Source: Persicaria tinctoria (lineage: Eukaryota > Streptophyta > Magnoliopsida > Caryophyllales > Polygonaceae). Taken from it: 64,000 bases of DNA. Below, piece after piece: positions 11,185 through 22,431 of the stretch. The stretch's first letter is position 1. The number at the start of each line of letters is the position of its first letter. Both the position numbers and the translations under genes were made by a program. The stretch covers positions 67,878,857 to 67,942,856 of the forward strand of contig JBANSL010000017.1 in the NCBI GenBank assembly GCA_037127255.1. Reading direction: 5' to 3'. The notes beneath the pieces were generated by a model. That model saw only the letters and a program-made list of their open reading frames with translations, was not told where the DNA came from and did no database searches.

Positions 11185-12400
11185 CTTGAGAAACTTGCAA
11201 GAAAGCCACAGTGTTATATAATGTAATAGGTAGAAGTCACTTGTTAAACCCAATCTGGCAAGGTTAAGGTAGCACTGAAAAGTGAAGTCTCAAACTTTGG
11301 TCACATCCTCCACTTTACCTCACTAATTTGCAGTGATTAAGCAACGTAGATTGTCAGTTATTGTCACTTCTAATTACAGATGCGATGGGCCAGCCTGGAA
11401 TTATGGACAGTCGTATGGAATGGGCCGGTAATGGGACAGTAAATTATGTGGAAAGGATCGAGTTCGGCCCATCAAATAAATTCGAGCATGTCGATCCATT
11501 TTCGACCAACCAAAATATTAAAGATAAATATTTTATAAGTGTTATTTTTATTTATATCTATATTATTTTTTAGTTATAAAATTATTTATAATGAAATTAA
11601 TTATTTAATGAATGTTATTTTATTTATATCTATATTATGTTTTGGTAGAATAAATTATTTATATCTAGATTGATCTAGAATGAATTATTTATATCTATTT
11701 TTTTTATTAAAAGAATTATCTATATAAAAAATGATTATTTGAGAGTTGCTATTTTATTTATATCTATATTACATTTTGTTAGAATGAATTATTTATACCT
11801 ATATATATTAATTTAGATTTTATATTTCTCGTACATGCACTTTGATCATTATTAATTTAATTCATATTGTATTTTAGACTTATTGTTTTTTTTCTTCATA
11901 TTTTTAATAGTTTTTATATATAAATAATAGATGTAATTTTAAAATATTATGTTAACATATTCTCGTGCATGGGATGGAACATACCTGAGCTAAATAACCT
12001 GCATGGGAGTATCATATATGAAGAATTTGTGTCAAAGACTAAATTTTGCAAAACAACCTGGATTAAAATTAACCTCGCGCGTTAGCCATGAATCCATGAT
12101 CCATCTCATTAAAACCCTAGCAGTCTAGCACCAAAGGCCTTATACCCTTTGAAAGGATTCGATAAACTTACATGATTTTGGTTGATGATGAATGATCACG
12201 TTTTATTGTCATCCATAGAGTCTTACTTCTAATAGATTTCCCATTTCTGATATTTTTGAGTTTTTAAAGAATTTTAAAGGTTTTTTAACATAGTTTTGTT
12301 TTTATATCATTCTCCAAAATGGAAAAGTAGAAAGTACTTTTCAAATCTAAAACATTCTTCAAAATTAAATGATTTCCCACATCTTCAAAATGGGAAGTTA
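11185..12400. other. AT-rich intergenic DNA with degenerate repeat
   Basis: No convincing gene. From about 11385 a short stretch (CCTGGAATTATGG, GTATGGAATGGGCC) resembles the start of the repeat near 63385-63420. After it comes AT-rich DNA with recurring ATTATTTATATCTATAT phrases to about 11990. The 70-codon open frame at 11361 shows no coding character. Confidence 0.4.
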
Positions 12401-12409
12401 TTGGAGGTA

Positions 12410-13080
12410 TATCAAAATAATTTGAAGATCGAGTATGTATTTTATGACTTCATTTAAGAGAAATTTTGAAAAAGCTTGATAACCGAGACACACAAGATCA
12501 ATGAGTTCCATCTCAAAACCACTTGGTAATAAGAGAAGTATGTAGTCCATGTCCACCGGCCTATATACAAGGCTTGGATTCTTCATATATATTATCAATG
12601 TGGGATACATTTGTATCATGTCACATATTCAACACATCCCCTTAAGCCTGCCTTATATACAAGACTTATATACAAGACTTGAATTCTTCATATCTACGAG
12701 TTGCACTTGATGACGTAATGCCTTAAGCCCGACTAACCGATTAGACCAGAAACTTGGACCACACCACTCTAATACCATGATAAATCCCAAAGAGCCACAC
12801 AATGTGGGGGTTCTCACGTTCAAGTGCGCTATATTCACTGACTAAGCTGAGCACACAAGGCTAGTGAGGTTCCATCATAAAATCAATTGGTAATAGGAGA
12901 AGCGAATCATATGACATGGGGAGGCCACACGTGTTAACCAAGACAAGCACCTAAAACCAGATTCCATCCTAAAACCGTTTAGCATTAGAAAGAGTATAGT
13001 AGTATATCGACTTATTTATAAGATTTAAATTCTTTACCTTTATATTATTAACGCGTGTAGTTAAATATGCTCCAGATTAT
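12410..13080. repeat. Internally repeated LTR-like or TRIM-like DNA
   Basis: Phrases such as TTCCATCTCAAAACCACTTGGTAATAAGAGAAG, TATATACAAGRCTTGRATTCTTCATAT and CACATATTCAACACATCCCCTTAAGCCTGCC recur in diverged form near 12480, 12650, 12860 and 12965. The wording resembles short non-coding plant LTR elements, but clean LTR ends and a primer site are not seen. Confidence 0.4.
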
Positions 13081-13549
13081 TCAATATACTTATGATGTAG
13101 GGACAACACATAATCCAACCTAATTAGATTATTAAAAAGGACATTAATATTGCTTGGAAAAAAAAAAGGTTCAAACCTTCAATTATCATACATCACACCC
13201 AAATCTCAAATCAACCTATGCTCTTTAAAAATAGTTTCTTATAATAGAGTTGATAAATTTGAGAATTGAATGGTATTTGAGATAAAGGAGGAGTAAGATT
13301 TTGAAAACTCTACTCATAATTCATAAAGTTTACAAACAAAAGTACACATCAAAACAGCTCATCAAACTCAAAACGATATCCATTGATAGCTAGATGTTAA
13401 AGTATCTCATTTAGAGATTTTTTTAAGTGTTTAGAGAATTTTAATGCATTTTATTATCTAACAGATTGTCCATCTTATTCTCCGAAATAGAAAAGTATAG
13501 TAGAAAAAATAGAAAAAACTTCTCTAAATCTGTTAAGGCAAAAAAATTT

Positions 13550-14431
13550 GGCCAAACTACCAAATTGGTATTTAAAACGGGCACCTTTGGACATATGAGT
13601 ATTTTAAAAAACTCCGGTGCCAAATTGGTATTTAAAAAGTCACCGGTGGACATATAGATATTTTTTTTGGCCGGAAGTTTTTTATGTTGATAAATTCATT
13701 AAAAAAATTCTCATTAATATATCTATAAATGTTATATAAAAAAGATAAAATTAAATCCATACTTTTTTTTAATTAGTTTTCACATATTGGTATTTTAATT
13801 AGTTGGAAGTTAGATACTTACATATTAGTATTTTTTAAAACCTAAGTTTTTCACAAATAAAATTCAACAAATTAATTATCATCATTAAACCATGTATATT
13901 AAAAACCTAATTCCAACCAATAAAAATATATGGGATTAATTATGGTAATTAACTTACTAATTTTTATTTTTGAAAAATATGTTTTAAAAAATAATAATAT
14001 ATGAGAATCTAACTTCCAACCAATAAAGATACCAATATATGAGAACTGATAAAAAAAAAGACTACATTTTTATCATTTTATAAATTTTTAGATACATTAA
14101 TGAGTTCTTTAAAAAAAATACTTTATTTTTATCATTTTATATATTGTAAGATACATTGATGAGTTTTTAAAAATTAATTATCAACCAAGCTAGTTTAAAT
14201 TTTTTTAATTACCAGCAAAAATAATTCAAGCTTACTAAATTGCGTTCTCTAAAAATTTAGAACGAAAACCAAATTTCCGATAAAAAAGTATACCTATATG
14301 TCCGCTGGTGGTTTTTTAAATACCTATATGTCCGTCGATGACATTTTAAATACCAATTTGGCACCGGAGTTATTTTCAATACCCATCTGTCCAAGACTGC
14401 CGGTTTTAAATACCAATTTGGTAGTTTGGCC
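13550..14431. mobile_element. MULE-like foldback MITE with 10-bp target duplication
   Basis: Long terminal inverted repeats start GGCCAAACTACCAAATTGG and end with the reverse complement at 14431. They are flanked on both sides by AAAAAAATTT (13540-13549 and 14432-14441). A 9-11 bp duplication with long inverted repeats fits Mutator-like MITEs. Each arm contains shorter repeats of CCAAATTGGTATTTAAAA alternating with TGTCC-GGTG phrases. The interior is AT-rich and non-coding. The duplication is low-complexity, which lowers certainty. Confidence 0.65.
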
Positions 14432-14651
14432 AAAAAAATTTTAATTTATGATTGATTGAATGTTTTTATTACAAGAGTTCAAACAAACTATTTTAATCTC
14501 TACTTAAAATTTAATAAAAATGTAATCAATATATATTCATATAATAAAATATATTGATAAATCAATAATTAATAATAATTATTATATGTAAATAAAATTT
14601 ATATAAATAAAAAAGCTATCCAAACACACCCTAGACGCACATAAGCCGATC

Positions 14652-14677
14652 TTGGCGCCCTACGCGATCTTCCCGCC
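14652..14677 (+). promoter_or_regulatory. Two E2F-like sites upstream of POLA fragment 2
   Basis: TTGGCGCC (14652-14659) and TTCCCGCC (14670-14677) lie about 80-100 bp upstream of the ATG at 14750. E2F sites of this form control replication genes, POLA among them, in plants and animals. Neither appears upstream of the main POLA ATG at 41944. The assignment is by motif only. Confidence 0.5.
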
Positions 14678-14712
14678 ATTTCACCACATTCAATTATCCA
14701 TGTGGTGAACCC

Positions 14713-16698
14713 TAGACGATTTTCAATTTCTCAATCGACCGAGAGAGAGATGGAAGACGATCAGTCAACGGTGGCCGGACGGCGGCGGAGTAGAGGCACC
14801 GCCACAACCGCCCGTGCAGAGGCTTTGGAGCGATTAAAATCGATCCGCAGCGGCGAGCGCCGGACTGGATCTTCCTATCAAATCAAGCTGGAGGACCGTA
14901 TTTACGACACCGTTGACGAAGACGAGTCGTCGACGACGAAGACGGCGCCGGAAGCGTTTACCGCGATGTCGGCGAGGAGGTCTGGACGAAGAGCGGCCTC
15001 CCTAATTGGTTTGATGAATCCGACGGTGGCGGATCGGAGAGGCCTAAGAGGAAGAAGCCGGAGAAGAAGGAAAAGGATAAGGATTCGCAGCCTATGAAGC
15101 CCCCGCCTTCGTCTCTCTCGGCGTCGGCCGCTTTGATGGGTAAGCAGAGGATCTCTTCTTTGTTTACTTCTTCGGTGTCCAAGAAGAGAGAGGATAGGAG
15201 CAAAGCTTTGTTATCTTCTAATAGTAGTATAGTGGACGAAGTGATTGCTGAATTTATTCCTGACGAGCTTGATAGAGAGCAGAGGAGAAGGGAATAGTCG
15301 AGAAGTGTAGGGTTAGGTCAAATGAACTCTTCCAGGGTTGAAAATTCGGTCAATGTTAGTTATCGTTTGCAGGGAAATGTTGGATTGGAGAAGAGAACAG
15401 AAGCTCATAATAGACCTTCAATGGATTTTGAGGATGTCAAGGAATCAGTCAGGGACAGTGCGCCTAAGGATGATGAGGATACTTCGATGGTTTGGGAATT
15501 GAGTGAGACAGCTGAAAATGCTGAAATGAAGGCTGAGACGAAGCCCGAAGAAGAGAAAGCTAAGCCGCTGCAGGGGGTGCATCATGATTCATGAGGTTAT
15601 GCCTGTTGTGAAGGAGGAAGAAGACAAGGTCGATTCGGGTTTAAAGGAGAAGGAACACAAGGTTTTCTCATTGAATGCAAAGATTAAGGAGGTGAAAGTT
15701 CACAGCTTCAGTGTGTCAGCTGAATTGCAAGCGGTGAGGTGCTCAGAGAATGAAAGTCTTGCCAGTAGTGAGGTTGGGGACAATGCTGTCATTGATGCTA
15801 TGGAGAAATCTGAATTTGTATTGGAACCTGATGGGTCTTTACCCTTCTATGTGCTTGACGCTCATGAGGAGAATTATGGTACCAATATGGGCACCATCTA
15901 CCTATTTGGGAAAGTGAGTTTGCAGATGTTGAATTCAAGTTATTTCCTGTGTATAACCCTTAATTTTTATCTGCAGTCATATCAGAGTTGTTGTGTAGTC
16001 ATAAAGAATTTTCAGAGATGTGTGTATGCTTTTCCAAATAGCAACATATTTCTGAATGAAGTGCTGAGGATTGAGAAAGATGTTGCGGACTGTAGGATTA
16101 CCCCTGCTGCTTTCCGCACAAAACTTCATGTAGGTGCCTTTCATGGTTGCCTATTTATGAACTAATATCACACAGTTCTCTGATGAGTTCCCACTTGCTT
16201 CTTTGTTAGGATGTGGCATCAGGTTTGAAAACTGAAATTTCAAAGCATCTACTAGACCTCGACATTTCAACCTCTAGCATGGCACCAGTAAAGGTTTGGA
16301 AATGCTGTTAAGTGGTTATCTTGAAGTTTTCAAATTAATTTCGCATAGTCTATCAGTCTGTGATCTTACAATTTCCTAATTTCTGTTATCGCCCGTGTTA
16401 TGAAAAATTGACAGAGAAGCTATGCATTTGATCGATCTGATGTACCGATTGGGGAGAATTATCTGTTAAAGATTAACTATCCATATAAGGTAATTTACTT
16501 GAGGTCCTTATTCATGTTTATGGGGTAAACATTCAACATGTCATCCTTTTGTCATGCATCTGGATTTGAGGGTCTCAAAATTATATTAATGGGATGCTGC
16601 TCAGAAACTAGAAAGGCTAATGTTTTATTTTGCAGGACCCCCCACTTCCATCAGACCTTAAGAGAGAGACATTTTCTGCAGTTCTGGGAACTCATTCT
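14713..16698 (+). pseudogene. DNA polymerase alpha catalytic subunit, 5' fragment (exons 1-5)
   Basis: Homology with the main locus starts at CTAGACGATTTTCAATTTC and stops within exon 5 (GGAACTCATTC at 16697). It encodes the N-terminal alpha-specific region beginning MEDDQSTVAG. Lesions: a deletion of roughly 45 bp after DTVDEDE that also shifts frame, a C-to-T stop in GAA-TAG-TCG at 15295, and further indels near 15580. Exon 2 (from 15977, after CTGCAG) retains the residues SYQSCCVVIKN, which the main locus cannot make. A 39-bp segment near 15655-15693 is absent from the main locus. Beyond 16698 the sequence changes abruptly to an ABC1 kinase fragment. Confidence 0.88.
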
Positions 16699-16799
16699 TG
16701 CGAAATTTGTGGTGTAACTGGGAGCTGTATTTTCTTCTTCGTATGATACTAATTGTTTCATAAGAGGCCGTCTCATAATCTTCTAATGAACTCACTGTT

Positions 16800-17290
16800 T
16801 CTTTTGCGTCCAGGTACTTTCCTATTTACAAATTATGCTGTGACTGATGTATATGATTCCCTTTTACATGGGAAGGTCCTAATGGGATGGGGAAACAGCT
16901 ATCGAAGGCGGATGAAAATGTTTGGATTAGCTTTGGTCGTTTATATGGATTACAAGGTATTTTAGCTAATGCATCTCTCTGTCATTAAGATACATTTCTC
17001 TCTTTTATATTTTCTGATTTTATCATCCTTGATTTTATTTAGGCTTTACAGCAGACATGGAAATGGATTCGCAGCAAATTGAAGGAGGCTGCTTTATGGC
17101 AGAAGGCCCATGAACGCAATGCCAGGTGTGTTCTTGATCTGATGTTAGAGACTTAGAGTTGGAAGGTTTATGGGTGAAACTTGGACAGTATTTATCAGCA
17201 CGTGCTGATGTTCTTACAGGGCCTTATATAAATCTTCTTAAACAGCTGCAGGATTCCCTTCCTCCTTGCCCTTTACAAGAAACCTTCTTT
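16800..17290 (+). pseudogene. ABC1/AarF-family kinase gene, 5' fragment
   Basis: An exon at 16882-16956 encodes MGWGNSYRRRM then LALVVYMDYK and ends at a GT donor. After an ATTTAG acceptor a second exon (17043 on) encodes LQQTWKWIRSKLKEAALWQ, then a KAHERNA motif. A short duplication near 17150 puts a stop in frame, and the following LEGLWVKLGQYLS, ADVL and NLLKQLQDSLPP blocks are in another frame. These motifs are characteristic of plant ABC1K (UbiB/AarF) proteins, probably the class fused to a beta-lactamase-like domain in Arabidopsis (recall, not searched). The catalytic kinase core is absent, so this is a captured or truncated 5' end. Confidence 0.75.
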
Positions 17291-17829
17291 TGATCGAATT
17301 AATGTCATCCATGTTTTATCGATAAAATTATTAATGCATTTGATTCATTGTCGTCCTGTTTTGTTCACTAAAAACTGTTCATCCTTCAATCTAAAGGGAA
17401 TATTAACTATTTTAAGTTTAGTTACCTCTAGGGTAGCCATTAGATGTTTGCAGATAGCAACTTTGCAAACTTTAGTGAACTTAGGCTGTCATTATATATT
17501 TATCCTGTCTCTTTGTTATCATTGTGTAATAGATAGCAACTTTTCTGTAGATGATTTACTCAATAGCACATATCTCGATTGTCCTTTTCTCTATCTCCCT
17601 GTGCGTGATTTGAGCAATTTACAACTTGTGTCTTCTTTGACTTTTTTTTCTTTGACTGATGATCTGGTCTAATGATAAGTCCTTTTTTATAATGTCTGTC
17701 CTTGTAAACATTTTTCTCTTGACACTGGCTGGTGCATATTTAACGTGACATGCTTACTGTTTTTAAATGATCTTTCTTTCTTTCACCGGATGATTTGAAG
17801 TTTTAGTGTAACTTATGACACTATTTTGT

Positions 17830-18580
17830 TTTCCTTGTTAGCTGACTTAGCTCACAGCGGTATTGTTCATGGAGCCTGTAATTCCAAACTCTCTTAAGGT
17901 TTTGGCTGCTGTGAATTCCCTTGCTAAAGATGAGGGTCAAGTATGTTGCACCACATTAGCTAAAACACTCTATTCAGTCCTCATTTCTTTGACTTCGAGC
18001 CTGAGCAAGTTTCTATGCCACTGTCGAGAGTGTTCATGGTTGTCTCATTTAGGTCTGATTTCCAATTGTCAATCTTGTTCTTCTTGTTGTTTTTTATTGA
18101 TGTATCTCCGAAGTCCGATCTGAAATGTAGCATTTCGCTGAGCTTGTGTACTGCACTTGTAATTTATAGCATCTACAAGTTGTGTACATTTTAGGGAATT
18201 CAGATATGGAATATGATAAATTCCGCTCAAGGTTTCACAATTTAAAAGTTTTGAAACTGAGATTCGGAATTTTCTTCAGATGGATTTGGACACTGATTAG
18301 TGGTTTATTGATCTTTTTGTACGATTTTAGTTTTTTCAGCGTCAAATTCTCTGATATCTTTTTGTTTTCCTTGTTAACTCACCACGGTATTGTTTATGAC
18401 ATGTGATAATTCTAAACTCTCTAAGATTCCGGCTGCTGCAAATCATCTTAGATACAGAGGAGGGTCAAGTTGCACAACATTAGCTACCACGCTCAATACT
18501 TGGCAGCTTTGTATCAATGACATGTACAGAATGTTCAAAGACAAAGAACTTCCTCAGTTGGCAGCTATGTTGGTTATGTA
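17830..18580 (+). pseudogene. Unrecognised exon, tandemly duplicated
   Basis: Two similar segments (about 17835-17985 and 18370-18500) share CACAGCGGTATTGTTYATG-like text, CCAAACTCTCTTAAG, CTGCTG, GAGGGTCAAG and CACATTAGCTA. The second keeps an open frame ending LPQLAAMLVM at a GTAAGT donor (about 18579). I do not recognise the protein. Position and strand fit the gene-fragment mosaic around it. Confidence 0.45.
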
Positions 18581-19239
18581 AGTTCCATTGTTCTTTATTA
18601 CTTTTGCCTGTTTATTTTTTTAATGCCTGCGACTTGTTTATGGTTTGTTGACTGCACTGGTAGCATTAGTCTTAAGTCTTAACAGCCTGTTTATTTTTTT
18701 GACCTTGCAACATGTGAGGACTGAATTGCACGAGGACTGAACTACATACCTCCCCTTTCTTCTTTTTTCCCCTTCAGGATAAGTATTACAAGGATTGAAC
18801 TGCATGAAAGAACATGTAGATGCATACATTTTCTATTAAATATCAATATCCTATACATTGCTAATCTTTCACATGTCAAACATGAACTTGTTTTGAACTG
18901 CTGAATTTGTGCTGTGCTTATGCTTGTATTTTATTTTATTTTTTCTGGTGTGTGGTTTCTTTATATATCTGGTCATTGTTTTTGCTAGTAGAAAGTTTTG
19001 TAGATCTAGATGAAATGTTTGGGGGTGGTCATTGTTTTTGCCACATGTTTATAGCTCTGTTTGATTGTGTGTATTTGCTATGACTACCATGTACTGATTT
19101 TCGCACATGTATCCTACCTACTACAATGCCATGATCCACATCTCATCTCATCTGAGTAGGGGAGACAACATTTGCCTTTGCATTATAATATAATTTTGAC
19201 CAAGTTTTCTTCCAAATATTATTTTTAACAGGAGGCAAG

Positions 19240-19435
19240 TTTTTGATGCGGTTTGTTTGTGACAGCAAAGCCAGAGGTGACCATCACGAGGCGAGACACA
19301 AAAGACGAGTGTTTGATCCTAGCAAGTGCTGGGCTGTGGGATGTGATCTCACTTGCTCTTGGAAGGGAGAGCTGTGACAATATCAGCACAATAGCGGTCT
19401 ATTTAAAGAAGCCTTATGCAACTAAAGGAGCATAG
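19240..19435 (+). pseudogene. PP2C protein phosphatase, 3' terminal fragment
   Basis: The frame reads [20 protein letters not shown], then S-A-GLWDVIS, then directly [20 protein letters not shown] and a stop. ECLILAS.GLWDV and DNIS are PP2C motifs near the phosphatase C-terminus. They are normally separated by several tens of residues that are missing here, and the usual Asp of DGLWDV is Ala. The product cannot be an active phosphatase. It lies 90 bp from the 3' end of the convergent membrane protein gene. Confidence 0.75.
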
Positions 19436-19521
19436 GTAATTGGAGAGAATTGGCTAAGTTCATCAGACACTTATATTTGCTATTATGAATCATAATTTCA
19501 AAGCCTTAACAAATAGAATTA

Positions 19522-20265
19522 TTATACTACATAGTAAGTTGGTAGCGATTGCCGCGGCTGCAGTACAGGACGAGAAGCGGCGGTAGGTGGTGCTTTCCAT
19601 GGCCTAAATTCGAGGGCACGGAGAGATGCATTGAGGCTACAAAGGAAGACGATGATGAGCGACAGCAAAGCGACTATCAAGGGGCGTGGAGTACCATCCC
19701 CTAATCCGAATCCATTGTAACAGCTAGCGCAGACGACCCCGGAAAGGAGACACACCAAGAGTTGATACAAAGTGTGGGAATACATGTGGTGGCAGATGAG
19801 AATGTGGCCTTGCACGATTATCCAGCCGACGTAGCAGTAGGGGCTCTTCCCGTGGTTTCCGTGTGACTTGCAGATCAGCAGCAGCACCAAAGGCAATACG
19901 ACCACCACGAACAGGGCAACACGGAGTAGAGCGGTTGCCATCATCCTCCATCCACAGCCAGTACCACCGCCATCCTCCTCCTCCTCGCGGTGGCTATCGT
20001 CGTTCGTGTTAGCTTTCAATGCCAGCGAATTAACCCGCGTCTCCTCAAGAACCTGTTCCCATAAATAAGAAGACAAAATCCCCCAAATAGTTAGGGGGCC
20101 AATCTGAACACAATAGAGATAAGCATAGTTGTCGAAGCTGCTGAAGATTTGGAAGGTAAAGAGCGATGAGCAGGCAGCCCAACACCCTATGGCTGCCACT
20201 AACACAAAGTAGCTTGCTTTCATTCTTCTCGATTTGAACCGATCTGCTGCACTGCACGTAACCAC
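19522..20265 (-). CDS. Multi-pass membrane protein, 247 residues, family unknown (copy B)
   Basis: An uninterrupted single-exon frame. Hydrophobic segments lie at about residues 17-35 (ASYFVLVAAIGCWAACSSLF), 45-65, 105-128 (leucine/valine-rich), 135-165 and 185-205, so four to five membrane spans are likely. They are separated by an acidic EEEEDGGG loop near residue 95. The C-terminal tail is proline-rich with PRPL and WKAPPTAASRP. The ATG at 20265 is shared with the paralogue at 10025; an internal Met at MKASYF is an alternative start. Synonymous and mild differences from copy A, with the frame kept only here, suggest selection on this copy. Subcellular location and function cannot be told from the sequence. 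Confidence 0.7.
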   Translation of the reverse strand: MVTCSAADRFKSRRMKASYFVLVAAIGCWAACSSLFTFQIFSSFDNYAYLYCVQIGPLTIWGILSSYLWEQVLEETRVNSLALKANTNDDSHREEEEDGGGTGCGWRMMATALLRVALFVVVVLPLVLLLICKSHGNHGKSPYCYVGWIIVQGHILICHHMYSHTLYQLLVCLLSGVVCASCYNGFGLGDGTPRPLIVALLSLIIVFLCSLNASLRALEFRPWKAPPTAASRPVLQPRQSLPTYYVV

Positions 20266-20279
20266 AAACTAGCCTATAG

Positions 20280-21280
20280 GGCTTTCAACGATTCAACCTG
20301 TTTATATAATCTCGTTTTACAATCCTAATCCTACCCTAACTACTTTTATATATAGATATTAAATAAAATCACATCAAGGGTGTATTTGGATTCTCATCCA
20401 CTTTGCATCTAGATAGGATATTATGTGGCTTATTTAAACACAAGGATTTAAACTTCAAACTTTTTAACATATGATATAACCATGGGTAGCATCTAGATAG
20501 GATATTGTGTGGCTTATTTAAACACACTATCTCGACCTCAATCAGTTCCGACTCAAATCGTCACACCTTTAACATAATCGAAGAAAATGTAGGACTATGA
20601 CCCGAAACACCCACTCAAGAGGAGATCAGCACATATTTTGGTCCTTTCTAACACAATGTTGTGGAATTTTGAGTCATAGTTGAACGTTGTTTCCACACCA
20701 ATCCTGCAAAAACAGCAGTTTGGGTAACTTTTCAAGCATAATGCTATAGACAACGGTTAGAAGGAGCTTAAAAATCAGACATGTATTGCAATTCTGTTGG
20801 TATAGACAACATTTTCTTGTCTTGCTCCTCTACCAAAGTCCTCTTTACTAGATCTTGTATCAAACTCCACTTTTCATTCTCTCTTTTCCACTTCAGTGTT
20901 TTGAGATCATGTAAGAACAGCTATATCTATTGCATACCGGCCCTTTGTCACCTTATTTCCTTGTTACCCTCGAGTTATTTGGATTTTTATTTGCAGCTCT
21001 TTTGTGATTGGAACTGAGAGTCTCGTGTTGCTGTGTTTATACCCTTTTGTCGAGAATGGAACACTGCCTCGGTCAGGGACCGGAAGACATGGTTGGGACT
21101 CGATTATAGCACCCTCCTTTGTGGCAAGGCACTCTTGATCAGTTTCTCTTCATCCTCCTTTCGTTCAGTTCCAGCACCATAAATTTGATGAGTTTCTGGC
21201 TGCCACCCTTTCAAACTAATTAATCGTCTATTACGCACCTTATGTTATTTTAGTAACTATAGAAAGAAAATTCACGGCTA
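20280..21280. other. Intergenic stretch with a short direct repeat
   Basis: A 45-bp phrase beginning CATCTAGATAGGATATT occurs at about 20407 and 20489. The remainder has no supported gene. The 78-codon open frame at 20781 is rich in Cys, Ser and Phe and unconvincing. Confidence 0.4.
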
Positions 21281-21289
21281 TTTTCTTTG

Positions 21290-21520
21290 TCAGACGTGGA
21301 CTGTGATGAAGTTATTGACCTTCAGAAGCTCGAGAAATGCCGACATAAGCTGCATTATAATCTAACAGAGCAAGATGTTGAAGATCTTTTCCATTGATGC
21401 GACATCAAAGGGATAGATGGAATACAGTTCAATGAGTTTGTTGTCCTACGGAATAGGGACTTTAACTATGAAGCTCATGCCATTAGAGTTTTTCTTTCTA
21501 CATTAAAACTTAATGTAAGA
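21290..21520 (+). pseudogene. EF-hand calcium-binding protein fragment
   Basis: The frame reads DVDCDEVIDLQKLEKCRHKL, then NLTEQDVEDLFH, a TGA stop, then CDIKGIDGIQFNEFVVL. Spacing and residues (D..CD..GID.IQFNEF) match the second half of an EF-hand pair as in calmodulin-like proteins. The stop sits in the entering helix of the second hand and the first loop has lost key ligands. The rest of the gene is not visible nearby. Confidence 0.55.
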
Positions 21521-21740
21521 TTCAAACATCATACTGCCTAAATGAAGTAAAATTTGCCCAAACTCATCATGACCCATAAGTTTTTCTAAAATGAAACATA
21601 AAACGGTGCATTTATTGACTGTAAAATGCTACCACAAATACTACTTTGTTTTGAAACTGTTCACCATTTTCAGTTAGTTTATGGAAATCACTCACGGATA
21701 GATAGCAAAGACAACCACTCATGACACACAACATTCCAAA

Positions 21741-22383
21741 TAGAGCTGGCAAAATCTAACCCAACCTGATAAACCCGACCGACTCACCCGAATCCGACCG
21801 AAACCCAAAAATCCAGAGTCATTTATAAGACCATAACCCGAGACCGAACCTGACTCGACTCGAAACAGACCCGAACACATATCAACCCGATCCAAACCCG
21901 ACACGGCTCTCAACCCGACCCGACTCTCAATCCGACCCGACTCTCAACCCGAATCGAGTTTCAAATCGATTCGACCCGACTTAAAATGGTTGTTTAACAT
22001 CAATATTTTAATGTTTGATTGTTAAATTTTTTTTATTTTAACACAAGTTTATGATTTTACTTTTAACACATAAAACACCAATTATTCTTGTTAATTGTCA
22101 TCATATTGATAAGAACCAAGTAAAATCAATAGATAAGCCAACGAGTCAACCACCATATATCAAAACATCGATACATACTACGAGTCTATGACAAATGCTA
22201 ACAATTAACAAGAATTCTATTTGTCCATATTCCATAATTTGTATGAATTATGAATTATGATTATTTTTTGTGGAAAGAATTATCTATATCCAAATCAGTA
22301 ATTTTATAGTTGTTATTTTATTTATATCTATATCTATTATTATGTTTTGATAGAATTAATTTATATCTATATTTGTTAAAAAC

Positions 22384-22431
<48 letters not shown>

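Noticed and set aside
13441..13657. Overlapping frames on both strands
   Set aside because: They run into the inverted arm of the MITE at 13550 and show no protein features.
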